From positions 12,510,501-12,574,500 of the forward strand of contig JAWUZG010000056.1 of the NCBI GenBank assembly GCA_036785705.1: DNA of 64,000 bases, written 5' to 3'. The translations under genes were made by a program, and so were the position numbers. Below the pieces are notes generated by a model. That model did no database searches. It worked only from the letters and a program-made list of their open reading frames with translations, and had not been told where the DNA came from. The first letter of the stretch is position 1, and each line of letters begins with the position of its first letter. Shown piece after piece: positions 12,987-25,100 of this stretch. This DNA comes from Acanthornis magna (lineage: Eukaryota > Chordata > Aves > Passeriformes > Acanthizidae).

Positions 12987-15900
12987 AAACAAGAAGCTTT
13001 TGAATGATTTTGAGAGTTACTCATACTCAGGAAAAGTATAAGCTCTGGGCACAAAAGAAATCAGAAATGGCAAAAAGTCTGTCAGACTTGTAAAGATGAT
13101 GTAATCATTTTCCAGAAATGTACACCAGAAAGCACAGAATATAGCCTATTTCTTTACTTTTTCTGCCTACAACTACTTATCAAATATGCTTTCTGGCAAG
13201 AATATTGTTGCAACCATTTTTGTTGGTGGCTGAATGCTGGCAAGAGGCCAAATTAAAATTATTTGCAAGTTTCTGCACCAGACTTCCAATTACAAGAACA
13301 ATATACATCTTACTGGAGAAGAGAAGCAGCATCATGTGACCTGCAAACTCCATCAAAACAACTCAATTTCTGACTATTAACTGTAATAAACTGCTTATGA
13401 ATAAAACATAAGTAAGAATTCCTCACAGAAATTTGGTAAGTAATCTCCAAAAGTAAGGAGGATAAAGAAAATATTTAATTGTGCACTGATAATTATGAAA
13501 AAATAGTGCTGCAATTCAGTGGTCAGTCATACATGGGTAACAATTTGGCTCATCTGGGCTGAAAGAGATCAAACCAGAGAAGGCCTCTTCTGAAGGATGA
13601 GAAAGAGGGAAGGCTTTCATCTTTGCATATTGCTTTACTTCAGCCACTCTTCCATGGTAAATCACTGATTCATCACTCATTTTAAATATGTCAGCCCATG
13701 CTGGTCAGGCTAAAGGGGTCAGATAATATTAGATCTTCTAATTAGACTAACTCTCACCACTTCTGTTCAGCAAAGTTTTTTTGAATTAATATCAAAAAAG
13801 TCTTATGAAATGTGTGACCACAATACTTGGTGCTGAGGTCTGTGATTCCAGTGTCTCTGCAAAGGAATGGCTTTTTCCTCTAATCAAGTCCAATGAGAAA
13901 ATTTGGGGTATTAATTCCTCTGACTCAGAACCATTAAAATGGATAGGGGGGGACGGACGTCTTATTTCTCAGCTCTCCCAAAAGCTTTCTTCAAAGAGGG
14001 ATCCACATCAGCAGTAAAATCTCCTTCACTGGATACTGTCAAGATCCCTGCAATAATTTTAAAACTCATTTGTTACTCCTTGTTGTTTATAATCTGTTCC
14101 AAGCAAAAAGCTAAAATCTATTTCCATTAGTACTCCATCTCCTCCATCAGGCATGCCACGCCAAGAAAACTGCTTTTCCAACATAACATGTACACACAGA
14201 GCATGGAGCTCAATTTTTTAGATTAGCTGTGTTACCAAGACATATGGTTTGGAACTCAGCTGTACGCCCTGGCGCTAAAGGTATTAACTTGGAGGATGAT
14301 GGATACAGCAGTGAATGGAACAGCACAGTAGAATATGCTATAGAAGGCATAGAATATGCACTCAGCCTTTTCAAAACCAAAGATGAGAAGGGAGCTCTGT
14401 ATTCCACAAAAGGGAGTCAGCAATTGAAATCACAATGTAAACTGGAGGGGGAAAATCTCCAACAAGGAGCCAATGCAGACAGTCATCGCTTGAGCAAAGA
14501 AATGATAAGGGGTTTATTATTTTATTGTTAATATTTTCTGGTTTGACCATAGGGTTGTAAACTGGCAGAAACAGGAGGCAAAATTCCCTGTGGAGCTTTG
14601 TTGCTTTGTTTTTAGAAACTTTCAAATGGAGATATTGCTCCTCTAAGACTGATTCGGGCAATCCAGACAAGACAAAAAAGAGTTTGGATATTTTAGCACC
14701 TTCTTTTCTTGTTCCTAGGTTGAACAAAACCTTAGATAAGATCAATAGTTTCTTTAGTTTTATGTTTCACTTCCTTAAGGGTAGTTGGCTTATTGCATTT
14801 CCATTGATCACACAGACAGGGAGATTCATCAGACAAACCATCTCTTTTCTCCTTTCATTTCCACCCTCCTCTTCATGTGAAATCAAATGACTTTTAAACG
14901 AAGCTGGAGTCACTATTGTTTCTCATTTACATATCAATAGTACCCAATTCCTGCCTTATCTTTCAGTCCCTAAACTATTTTGAAATTTCAGTCCAGGAGA
15001 GAGGGCACACATTCGAGGGGAAAAACTCTCGCAGCTTTTCTATCAGGAACACTAAATTCTGATTTACCTCAGCCCTCACTTGACCTGTGGGAGATGGGGT
15101 ACGCTTACCAACATTGTGCAATTAATATTTTAACCTCTATACAGCTTTCTTGTTCTTCCTAAATCCTTTGCACAACCCCATCTGAGGGCTCTGTGCAGCT
15201 CCAAGCCCTGTGCCTGTGCCCACAGCCAGCAGAGCAGCTACTTCAGTGAATTCTTTTCATCACTCAAAAGCTGGAAAAAAGCTAAAGACCAGGTCTGCTG
15301 CTCTGTAGCAGAAGTCTGACCACTGATTCACTGAATGACGCTGGACTTGGGAGCCTCTGCTGCATTTAACAAGATGTTTTAAATCCCACCTGCTGTTTGT
15401 GCTGTTCTTTAAGGTATAAAAGTAATAAAAACATAAGGGTATGCTTGTCCAGGGGGAATTCTGGATATATCCCTACAGGGAGATCAGTCATGTGCAATAA
15501 AAAAAACCTGACTCAATGATCCACAGTTAAACAAATCTTCAAAACCAAATATGAGAAAGCCCTGGGTACAGGATGTTGATATCTCCTGCCTGAGAATTAG
15601 TATCATTCTATTATTTAGACACAAATCGACTTTAGGGTCCAAGAGTGAAGAGCTCAGGTCGAAGCCACTAGGAAAACATGACCTCTTATGTGATTAATTT
15701 CCAGTTTACAGGAATGATTTCAGGGCTCCAAGATACTGATGAAGTAGCTTTAGCATGATAGATGGAAGCTGAGGATTAAATGGTATTTATACAACAAAAT
15801 CTTCAGTTCAGTCTGTCAATTCCACACTCTCACTAATTCACTTGTAAGAGCAAGTAAATAGGACCATCTCTAAAGACCACTAAAAAGAAGAAGAAATTGC

Positions 15901-17837
15901 TTATGAATACCCATTTCCTGGAGGAGATACTGTGTGTATTTATATGCAGGTCCAGCATAATCAACATAAGAAATTATATTGTATTTTGGTACTAACGAGT
16001 TGGGTACTTAGTGCACTTGGAAAAAAATAGTGGAAATATTGTAAATCTGTCTGAGTCATAGAAGCTGCACAAAGTGTTTGTATTATCCTTATGACAGAGA
16101 AATGGTGAAGAAATTCTTCCTAATGGAAACATTCATATATCCTCCATCTTTGAAACAAGTCATAACCCTAAACAAAAATAAAACACCTCAAAAACCAAAC
16201 CTCATAAATACAACCCAGTGATCCAATTAACATTCAGCTTCTCAGGGCATTCAGAATGGAAATTTCAGAACTGCTTTACAGCTTTCAGACTTCTTTGAGG
16301 GCCAGGGGAACACTGGATTCCTTCACCAGTCACAAACCCCTGTATGTGAATTTGCTCTTATCCTCAGTGGCTGCTTGTGGCTCTGATCAGTGACAATAAG
16401 GAGGACAAGAAAGAACACAGAAAATAATTCCATATATTTTAAGATATTTCTCTTTCTACTATTTCAAGCATCTAAAGGCTTCATCTAAATGAAACAAATT
16501 TATTTAAAGACCTCACAGATGCTGATGGAGAATGAGTCATTAGATATTGATACACTCTGATGTGTCACTGGTTTTAGATCTTACTGTGGTTATCTAAGAA
16601 ATCAGTGAAATCCTCCTCTACAGTGATCATTTGGAGCTTTGTCATTGATTTCAGTCAAAGCAGATTTCCCCCCACCATCTAAAAAGATTCAAACCCACTG
16701 TCTTGACCTGTGGTGCCTATTAAAAAGCCATTAGCACTTCTCAGGAGTAGGGAGTGTTAGATATAATTGCCCTGGGCATTACATTCTCTTGATTTTAACT
16801 GTCTGCTGCATTTTAATTCTGCCTTTTCTGTCCCAGAATTGATGTGTGTATAGTAGAACATGGTTGAAACAGCAGCTGAATACCTCCTGCTACATTCTAC
16901 AGAGAGGTAAAAGGATTAGTATAGAGCTTACAAAGATAATAATTTGAATGTCTTATTAATTAATTGTTATTTGTAATAATAGCTCTTTCCTTAAGGGTCT
17001 TTCAGGATCCTTAACTGCTTATTAATGTTGTACAGATAAGGATTGCTCCCTAGTGGAAGAAATGAGGTGAAATGTCGAAGCCTTTTAATGAAAGCAACAG
17101 GTTTGGAATAAGAAAAACCAAAAAAATTAATCATTTGAATGAATGGAGAATTATGATCACTCAAATACAATTACCAGACTTTATCCTGTACGCTTAAAAA
17201 TTGCCAGGAGATCTCACAGGCTGAGACCTGATGCATTTGGTATGAGTAACAGCCCTTCTTACCAACCTCATTTGATATGGATTTTGGGTCTGTCTCAGGC
17301 ATAGCTTGAACTTATTGACATCTGTCAAAAATAGCCTTAGATTGACTACCTCTGCCTGTCAGGAGCAGGCAACTCCAAACGCAGCATTTTCAGTGCAGAC
17401 TCTTAAATTTAGCCAAGTGAATGCTCAGGCAGTGAGCCTGTACCAACGAGTATTCCAGTTAATTACCTCAGAATTAGGCTCGAAAATGTCCATATGACCT
17501 GCCAGAACTTTTATTACAAGACTGTGAAAGCCCTGGTAAGGATAAGTGCCTTATATCATCCCCAAAACACTCCTTTCTCCAGCTCAGTGCTTTTGGCTGG
17601 AGACTGGAGTTTCCTTTCATTTCCCTGCTGAATGAAACCTCCGAGAGGGACTCTGCTTTCCTGGCATGGAAGGTAAAAGACTGAGGGGTAAGAAAATGAG
17701 ATTTCATTTTTTCAATGAGAGATATTGAAAGGGTCTGGAGAGAGCAGACAATGCTCAGCAATGGGCATCTCCTCCATCCAAACTCACAAGATGTGCATTG
17801 GGAGGGTGGCACAGGGATCTTTGGAGGATGTACTCAC

Positions 17838-18014
17838 TCTGTAGAGCCCGTGGCTGCAGCTGCAGTAGGTGCTCTCCATGGTGTAGCTCCTCAGCACTCC
17901 CATCTCCTTCCACACCACCACCCGCGCCGTCGATGCCCGCGACTTCTCCACCAGGAAGCTGCAGCTGTTCATGACAAAGGCAGGGGCCACTTTATCCAGG
18001 ATTTTGGGAAGCGT
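17838..18014 (-). CDS. AGBL1: AGBL1-like carboxypeptidase, exon with catalytic glutamate (YTMES)
   Basis: Internal coding exon of 177 bp, 59 codons, phase 0 at both ends. The acceptor is CATTTTCTCACAG and the donor is ACAGA followed by GTGAGT. The peptide starts [13 protein letters not shown], continues [20 protein letters not shown], and ends in [21 protein letters not shown]. The Glu of YTMES corresponds to the general base of M14 carboxypeptidases, so this exon completes the active site. [13 protein letters not shown] is a hallmark of the CCP family; RAS rather than KES before TARVVVW again points to AGBL1. The following exon, which in relatives begins with a GLQ-type sequence, was not found in the 17.8 kb to the left edge, so the 3' end of the gene is probably outside the window. 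A 13-bp hairpin lies in the intron just upstream of its acceptor. Confidence 0.94.
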
Positions 18015-18039
18015 CTGTGAGAAAATGAATTGCACAGAT

Positions 18040-18074
18040 TGTATATGTGTGTTGATATCACACACACATATACA
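18040..18074. repeat. Perfect 13-bp inverted repeat near splice acceptor
   Basis: The left arm TGTATATGTGTGT (18040-18052) is perfectly complementary to the right arm ACACACATATACA (18062-18074), with a 9-base loop. On the transcribed minus-strand RNA this lies 26 to 60 bases before the acceptor of exon 17838-18014, where branch points usually sit. A stem there could affect recognition of that exon, though no function is shown. Confidence 0.8.
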
Positions 18075-21000
18075 GAGACACCTGTGTTTTAATATTTCTA
18101 TAATCAAATCCATCCACAGATACTGAGAGCTCCAATGTGTGCATTGTGTCCATCCCATGTGAAACCTTCAGGTTCTAACATTTGTTTCATTCCAAAGACT
18201 AAAATGCAAAATCTTCAGTACAACACTTGACATATCTCGTTCAAAATCAAACATTTGCACACCCAATAGTTTGGGACTGCTGAAGTCAGAGTTTTGTTCT
18301 CAAGCTGCTTCAACCAGTCCACACCTTCCTGTTGTGCTGCCAAGAGTCACAGTTCAGTACCTGAACATCCCTGATCTCTCCTCTACAGTTATATTACATT
18401 ATATTTCCTCCCACCACACATCCATGGTTTGACAAGGGATTGAGCCATGGGAGGAATTTTATCTGAAGCTGGTGTAGAGCAGAGAAAGGGGATGTGTTTT
18501 CTCACAGAAGGTCACACAATTATGTGAAAATAAAGCTCAGCATTTAACTAACTTGCATTCTGAAACAAACCAAAATCTTCTGAGTCCAGACAATATATTT
18601 TTGCAGTTCATTTAAAGAATCACAATAAAAAGCAATAATGAAACCAGTAAATATTACATCTTAGCCCTGAGTGATTTTCTTACTCAAAATTGTATTTCCC
18701 AACAACAAAGTCTATAAACACGCCTGCAGTACCAAATATTCCATCAGTGCAGAGGCAACAATTACTTAGTCATTACAGAGGGCTAAATGTGTTATTTTTA
18801 CACTCTATAAAAACAGATACCAGCTCCATAGAGCACACTTAGCGCTAATGAATAGACTGGACAGTTATGTACACACGCATACGGGTGTGGGTTATGTCTG
18901 TGTGTGCCTACACTTTAATGCTGGTGCACAAACCACAACATGTGCCAAAACACAATTTAATCTGTCTAGAGGAGAGCAAGCAAAATTAGGACATGTGTGA
19001 TTTCTTTTATGACAGTTTTCTTAAACACCTGAACTGAATGGAATCCTACAGAAAGAGTTCCAACATATTGTTGTTGGCATTTACCTTTGAATTTCATTCA
19101 GCTTGGGCAGTGAAAACTAACCAGCTAATTTCACTTTCTGATAACCATCAGTTTCACCAGCTAATTCTGAGGAATTGTAGTTCTGCTCTTTTGAGCTTTA
19201 CTTCACATCTCTGTATGGGAATATTTGGTTTGAAAGCGACTGAACAATGTCTTTTCCTAAAACATGCTTGATACGAGTGATACATATTTGGTCTAAGCTA
19301 TTTTGCAATATCTCTTGTAAACTACTTAATGGTATATATCTTTCCTTTATATATATTTAATTTTTCAGCATATTTTGGCTGCAGCCATCAGTAGTCTCCG
19401 CCAGCTCCATAAGGTCCTTTTTTCTGGTGAAAAAACTGAGGTAGGGAAAACTGAAATAAAGCAAAAAACTTCACTTTAAATCTGAGCCCACCTCAAGCCT
19501 CAATCTTCAGTCAAAGTCTCCAGTGTGTTACTAAGAGCTGCAGCACTCCCTTTCCTGTGGGCACACTGAACAGAGGAACCTGGAAAATTCACTGCTTGCC
19601 TTCAACAAAGCATCCAACATTTCTGCATTGCCTTCAGCCTGCTACTTGCGGCACGGAGATCACAAAATTGTATAGCTTCATGCACAGCTTCCAGGTTTTC
19701 CTGGATTTGGACTGAGCAGGAAGTGAAAAAAAAACGCAGCAGAACCATGTAGGTCAGGCGTTTACAAGCCTCAAAACCACCATGAGACCCAGCTAAGCTG
19801 TATGTGAACTGTATATGCTCTTATCTGAACCTGCACACAAAATTTTGTTAACTTATCACATCAAAAACAATAATCAGAACCCTAATCCAGTTTAGCTGTT
19901 TAAAGTAATTCAAATTATATGCATAATCAATCTTTTACTTTTAATTAAATAAAAATGCTGGCAGATAACAGTAATGTCTCTGTACACAGGACTCATTTAG
20001 AAGCATTAGCAAACCCGAATTTAATATTCTTTTCATTTTACCAGCATTCACTGGATTTCACACTAATGGTTCTTTCTTCTCTATTGATTCTTCTCATTAA
20101 TTATCTTTCAACAGTATATTTTGCGTGAAAACACATCCCTTTAAAGGATGGTCTGATGAAAATTCAGCAGTGTGACTGTGTCCCCTGTCTCTCAACGCAG
20201 CTGGATTTGTCATGTATGGCAGCAAAGGAAGCTCCTCCACTTACACTGGACTCTGTCCATAAACCTCCAATCCCATTAGAAAAGAATGGAATTATATTTC
20301 TTTACTAATGTCCCCGCAGAGATCCCTGTCAAAGGGGCCTGGAATGTTTATCAAAAGGTTGGGATTACGATGCCAGTGCTGTGCAAGTCACCCAAGGCCA
20401 CCAAATATTAAAGGCAAGGAGGACTCTGACTGTACATTGCCAAGGGCCACAGCTGAATCTATAACGTATGAAGCAAAGGCTCTTCAAAAAAACATAATTT
20501 TCTTAAGGTATTTGGTTTCTGTTCCTGGGGAGAAAAATCAATCTTGGAGGCCAGATTAATTCCCAACCACCTAGAGGAGGCAGGAGAGAAACCTGTGGAA
20601 GCAGCTCAAGGCAGAGGTCAGGCAGAGCTGGTGTCTGCCAATCTGCAATTTCAGTGTCCCACTGCAGACCCAATTTCCCCAGCCTCAGCAGAGACAGGGG
20701 GACCCACGGGCTGGACCTGCAGCAGGCACCTTCCATTTTGTGCAAAAGAAAGGATTTGACCCATAAAAACCTTTCTTATGGGCCACTGCAGAGTATTCTT
20801 GGACAGCCTTGGAGTCTTTTCTCATTGCAGATTCAGGGCAGGCTCCAGATGCTGACAGTAACGTTTGAATTCTGCCTGTGTAGCAGCGAGCCCTCCTCAG
20901 CCTTTGCAAGCCCCCAGAATTCCAACACAGCAAAAGATGCCCTGGCCGTGAGAGCTCTCCCTGCTTTCCTCAGGAATCAGAGTTTGCCACAGGGACCCCT

Positions 21001-21336
21001 CACAGCCAACGCTGGAGCACTTTCCTCCAGCTTTCCTCCTAAAGTTTCAATTTGATGTGCGCAGCTCTGTAAGATGAGCATGGAAGACGTGACATTCTCA
21101 TGGAAGGATAATGACTATTTATGCTGAAGTAGCAAAAATTATACAGAGGCATAAACTGACAAAGACTTTTCAACCTCTCAGAATTGAGTGATCAAAACTG
21201 TAACTCTATAATCAGTTTAAGGCCACAATTAATGTTTTGTGAAATTAACATTTTTATAAGACTCGTATTGGAGATTATAAAATTCTTTTTTTTCCCCAAA
21301 AAACTAGTTTAATAGGAAAACATCATTTAAACAGAT

Positions 21337-21347
21337 GGGGGGGGGGG
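21337..21347. repeat. G11 homopolymer
   Basis: Eleven consecutive G bases in the intron between the DYHGH and YTMES exons (a C11 run in the transcript). Long G runs are uncommon in this AT-rich region and are prone to sequencing error. Confidence 0.9.
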
Positions 21348-21439
21348 AAGAGATGGGGAGGAAATCTAAAGAACAGTTTGATGAACAAGACATTCCCATG
21401 AAGTAGAAATAAAATCGATGTTAGAATTTGTTCTAATTT

Positions 21440-21454
21440 AAAAAAAAAAAAAAA
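21440..21454. repeat. A15 homopolymer
   Basis: Fifteen consecutive A bases about 90 bases from the G11 run; no retroposed sequence is recognisable next to it. Confidence 0.9.
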
Positions 21455-21983
21455 TCCTAAGTATGACACCAAACACTTGCTCTGGAGATAGCTTCACTAT
21501 GTTAGATTTCTTTGGCATCCATTTAATTATTTCATGTTATATTTCATGGGACCAGGAGCATTTTGTGATTAAGAAATTCAGTTGAGTAGGACTGTGGGAC
21601 ACTGTCATTTTCTCAGTTAACATTACATAATTGCTATTTATTTTCGTGTTATGGGTATGGTGGTGAGGACAAAAGTGTGTGTATATTTAGAAATTATAAA
21701 CCACACAAAAATATGTCTGTCCTGTTAGCGTGTAGCCAAATGTTATAGCATAGCATTTCACTAAAATGAAACAAATAGCAAATACACCATCAGAAGATGG
21801 GTCCCTAATATCTGGTGCATGGAGATATTACATGTGACTTGAAACTCTCTGGACCATTATCCCTCTGGAGCAAGAAAATCTTGCACCTTATCACCAAAAT
21901 TTCTGAGGTGACTTAATCGTAAACATCTTAAATATACAGGCACATACAGGCTGGTAATTAAAGAAGGAACCAAGTGGACCTAC

Positions 21984-22115
21984 CCTGTAGCCAACATCTT
22001 CTGTGATAACTGCTGTGTCAACCATGCAGCCTGCTTGCCACAAGGTCTCTTTAATGCTGCAGCCATAGAGGAACACATTCTTTTTCTGGGAGTGTCCATG
22101 GTAGTCACAGAACAC
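21984..22115 (-). CDS. AGBL1: AGBL1-like carboxypeptidase, exon with third zinc ligand (DYHGH)
   Basis: Internal coding exon of 132 bp, exactly 44 codons, phase 0 at both ends. The acceptor is a T-rich tract ending CTCTGTAG and the donor is AGG followed by GTAGGT, slightly weaker than the GTGAGT used by the other three exons. The peptide begins [18 protein letters not shown]; the first His of DYHGH is the third zinc ligand in this family. It then reads GCSIKETLW, a CCP-specific signature, and ends EDVGYR. Joining to the neighbours gives [13 protein letters not shown] upstream and GYR-TLPKIL downstream, both as expected. The exon is intact. [18 protein letters not shown] is shared by the recalled AGBL1 sequence. 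As with the other exons, the enzyme would act in the cytosol, removing glutamates from tubulin or other glutamylated proteins. Confidence 0.94.
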
Positions 22116-25100
22116 CTACAGAGAGCAAAAAAACAAGGCAAAATCTTCAACATTGGAAAGGTTTCTTGGTTCTCCATAATAAGCGCTATTAGAGTAGGGC
22201 AGGGAGGTGTTAACTTTTTTTTTCAGGTCTCTTCAGAGTAGCTTAGACTCTGGGCCATGCCTTTGACCTCTGTCAGACTCCATTAGTCACTTGTATCTCG
22301 GTTTATTTATTTGATCTGACATGATCTCAGGGGTCCGGAGTCAAGCCCAGTGCACTCTGTCTGCACCAGAAATAAACACGACACCTGTGCAAGAATCCAT
22401 GGCAACTCAGGAGCGAAAGGGTTCATGGGAACTTCTGATACCACAACAGAGTAATTTGTCAGGCTCTTTTTACTTCTAAACTCCTCAACTCCAGATTTAT
22501 CCCCATGAGATTTGAAATCCATGCCTTCCCAAGTGATTAATCATTGCTTTGTCATCCTTAAATTAAAAACCCATGCTACATAATTTTCAGGAAAATATAA
22601 TTGTGCAATTGTATTGTCAGATCTTTGCATGAATTCCTGGAAGTCAGGCACAGAACATGACCCATATTCGAGGCAAATAATCTCATTCCACACTAATCTA
22701 TCTGTCTATCTAATCCATCGCTCATGTCAGCTGTCATATAAACTAGGCACAAGGCACATTCCCAGTTTTAGTGGAAGTTTTGATTGCCTTTATAGGCAGA
22801 TATTGATTCCCATGGAAATGAAAATCACAATTTAATGACCCAAGAGGTAAATATTGACCCAAGTCTTAAAAAATAATCAATCTCAGTGCCCTCTGAGATA
22901 CGAAGTCGATGTACACATGGCTGTTACATATATTCTCCATGTCTTAATCAGGAATATTCAGAAATCTGTCAATAAAAATATAAGAATCTCTAAAGAGAAG
23001 GAATTGGTTCATTTTAAACCAACATTCACCAAGTAGAAAGGAGCTTCAGGATTTCATGGAAACAGGCTTATGTTGGAGACGAATGAATGTGTGCAGGAAG
23101 GTAGAGAAAAATTATGGAACCATGTAGAGATGGGGGAGAAATATGGGGTAAATAAAATAGAATCACAGAATCATTTAAGTTGGAAAATATCTCTAAAATC
23201 GTCAGGTCCAACCGTTAAAGTGGCACTGCCAAACTCACCACTAAACCATGTCCCCAAGTGTCACAACTGCAAATCTTTTAGACACCTTCAGGGATGGCGA
23301 CTCCCCCACTGCTCTGGGCAGCCTGTGCCAATTCTTGATGGCTCCTTAGAGAAGAAATTTCCTCCTCATACCCAATCTAAACCTCCCCTGGCACAACTTG
23401 AGGCCATTTTCCCTTGCCCTGTCAATTGTTGCTTGGGAGAGCAGACTGACACCCACACTCTGCCAGCCCATGGGTCTGCCCAGGTCCCCTTGCAGAGCCT
23501 TCCCACCCTCCAGCAGATCAACACTCCCACCCATCCTCTTGCCTAAATACACACACAAGAGGGGAGAAACAGATGGAGAACATGAGCTTCTTCCACCAAC
23601 TGTTAGGGCAAGACCCAGCCTGGTTTGCTGATTTACCAGCTCCACAGTGACTAAGTTTAGCAGCAGCAAGTCAGGGAGGTTATTTGTCTGGGAGTTGAGC
23701 ACGTTCATCCTTTCAGCTCCTCTGACAGTGCCACACTGGAGAGGTTGAGGCAAACGTAATAACCACTCAGATGGACAGTTATACACATCCCATAACTTCT
23801 GCTTCCTTTGGTTCCTGACCTGTCAGCTTCCCACACCACCACTCACCTCCAGAGCTTTTTGGGGGGTTGAGGACATGTAGGATCCACACCTGACATGTGA
23901 ACAGCAGCCTACGCAGCAACAACTCTGATCCATGCACAATTATCCTGGAATGCCTCCTTCCAAAGAGCTGCACTTATTAATTCTCCTAATGACAGACATT
24001 TTTTCCAGCTAGTGTTTCATCTGAGCTATCAGCAATACACAGTCATAGCTTAGGTTAACCACAGTTACCACCCTATAATGCATTTCTATGAATATCAAAG
24101 AGGATTTTACAGCTTTTTTCTTATTTCAAGGCAGAGAACTCAGCTCAATTGGGTATCAATTACCTGCCAATTTACAGAATTACAGCACACAAAAGACAAT
24201 ATATTATCTGCCTAAAATATTATTTGTCAGAAACCACACAGGGATGATCAGAGAGTGGGGCTGCCTGATCAATAGCAGGTCAATAATCCTGCACCTCAAG
24301 AAACCTGCAGACAGTGAAAGGTCTGGAATGAGACTTCTTTACTGGTAAAAGATTACCAAAGCCAGGTTCTGTAATTTGGCAGCTGGATCAGGCCATGGAA
24401 TCTTTCACTTAGTGTCACCAACTTCCATAGCAGAAGCGTCAGTCCCACTGAAAACACTTTCATTCTATTTGCAAGTTGCATAGCGCTACATTTTAATTAA
24501 TTTGACTGGATGCTGCAGTCACTCCCAATGTTTATACTCAATTATTCTCCATAGTACATCCTTCTGCCTGATTTTCACACGACAGGGTAGCTTATGTCTC
24601 ACCATCCAGCCAAGGCTAAGCGATATTTTGGAGTATGAGCACCCAACACAGAATTCTTCCTGGGATATGTCTGGGCAAACACTGAGCAAACTTGGCATCT
24701 CCCAGTGCTTTTTCTCCAGCCTGTCCTTCCATATGGCTGGGACACTGAGACACACAAACCAGTCAGACTCTCAAGCTTGCACTCACTGAGATATGACTCA
24801 AAGACATGCATAATTTTTTAATCTATTTTAAGTTATTTGCCAGCACTGATCATCCTAAAGGTAAGGACTGCCTTCTAGCTCAAAAACAACCCTCCTTATG
24901 AGTCACAGACTCAGGTACCTTTTAAAATAATGTAAAAGCAATACATAAAGTAGAAAGCAAGAAAATCTGTTGGAAAACAATTTTTTGAAATTTCTTTTTT
25001 GTGTAAAGTCTCTCTTTTTTTGTTCCTTAATAACATTGTGACAGGACATTAAATGTCAGTTTTGAGGTAGGCATGCTCAGGGGTTTTTTCCTCTCAATGA

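Larger units (their letters stand above)
1..17837 (-). other. Intron downstream of the YTMES exon (incomplete)
   Basis: This is intronic sequence starting at the GTGAGT donor of the 17838-18014 exon and running off the left edge. I searched by eye for the expected next CCP exon (GLQ...ELEEMG-like) and did not find it, so the intron is probably longer than 17.8 kb, although a diverged or short exon could be missed. Contents: a CR1 tail at 1313-1385, a decayed LINE endonuclease fragment at about 5575-5720 (the LINE may extend on both sides), an ATT-rich array at 8236-8339, a (TG)n run at 9729-9752, T18 at 6851-6868, T15 at 12972-12986, a 13-bp tandem repeat at 12423-12461, and hairpins at 4821-4846 and 7323-7359. 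The 500-1070 interval is locally GC-richer without a recognisable gene. Confidence 0.75.
18015..21983 (-). other. Intron between DYHGH exon and YTMES exon
   Basis: This 3,969-bp intron runs from GTAGGT to TTCTCACAG in phase 0. It contains a G11 homopolymer (21337-21347), an A15 homopolymer (21440-21454) and, 26 to 60 bases before its acceptor, a perfect 13-bp inverted repeat. No coding sequence or recognisable mobile element was seen. Confidence 0.88.

Noticed and set aside
14371..14745. Minus-strand 124-codon open frame that might be the next carboxypeptidase exon
   Set aside because: It has no GLQ or ELEEMG-like sequence expected after the YTMES exon, and no in-phase acceptor was recognised.
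17474..17812. Minus-strand open frame just after the YTMES exon
   Set aside because: It begins beyond the GTGAGT donor and has no family similarity; the donor is strong, so this is intron.
23070..23546. Plus-strand open frame of 158 codons
   Set aside because: Most of it is antisense CR1 3'-UTR, so it is not a gene.
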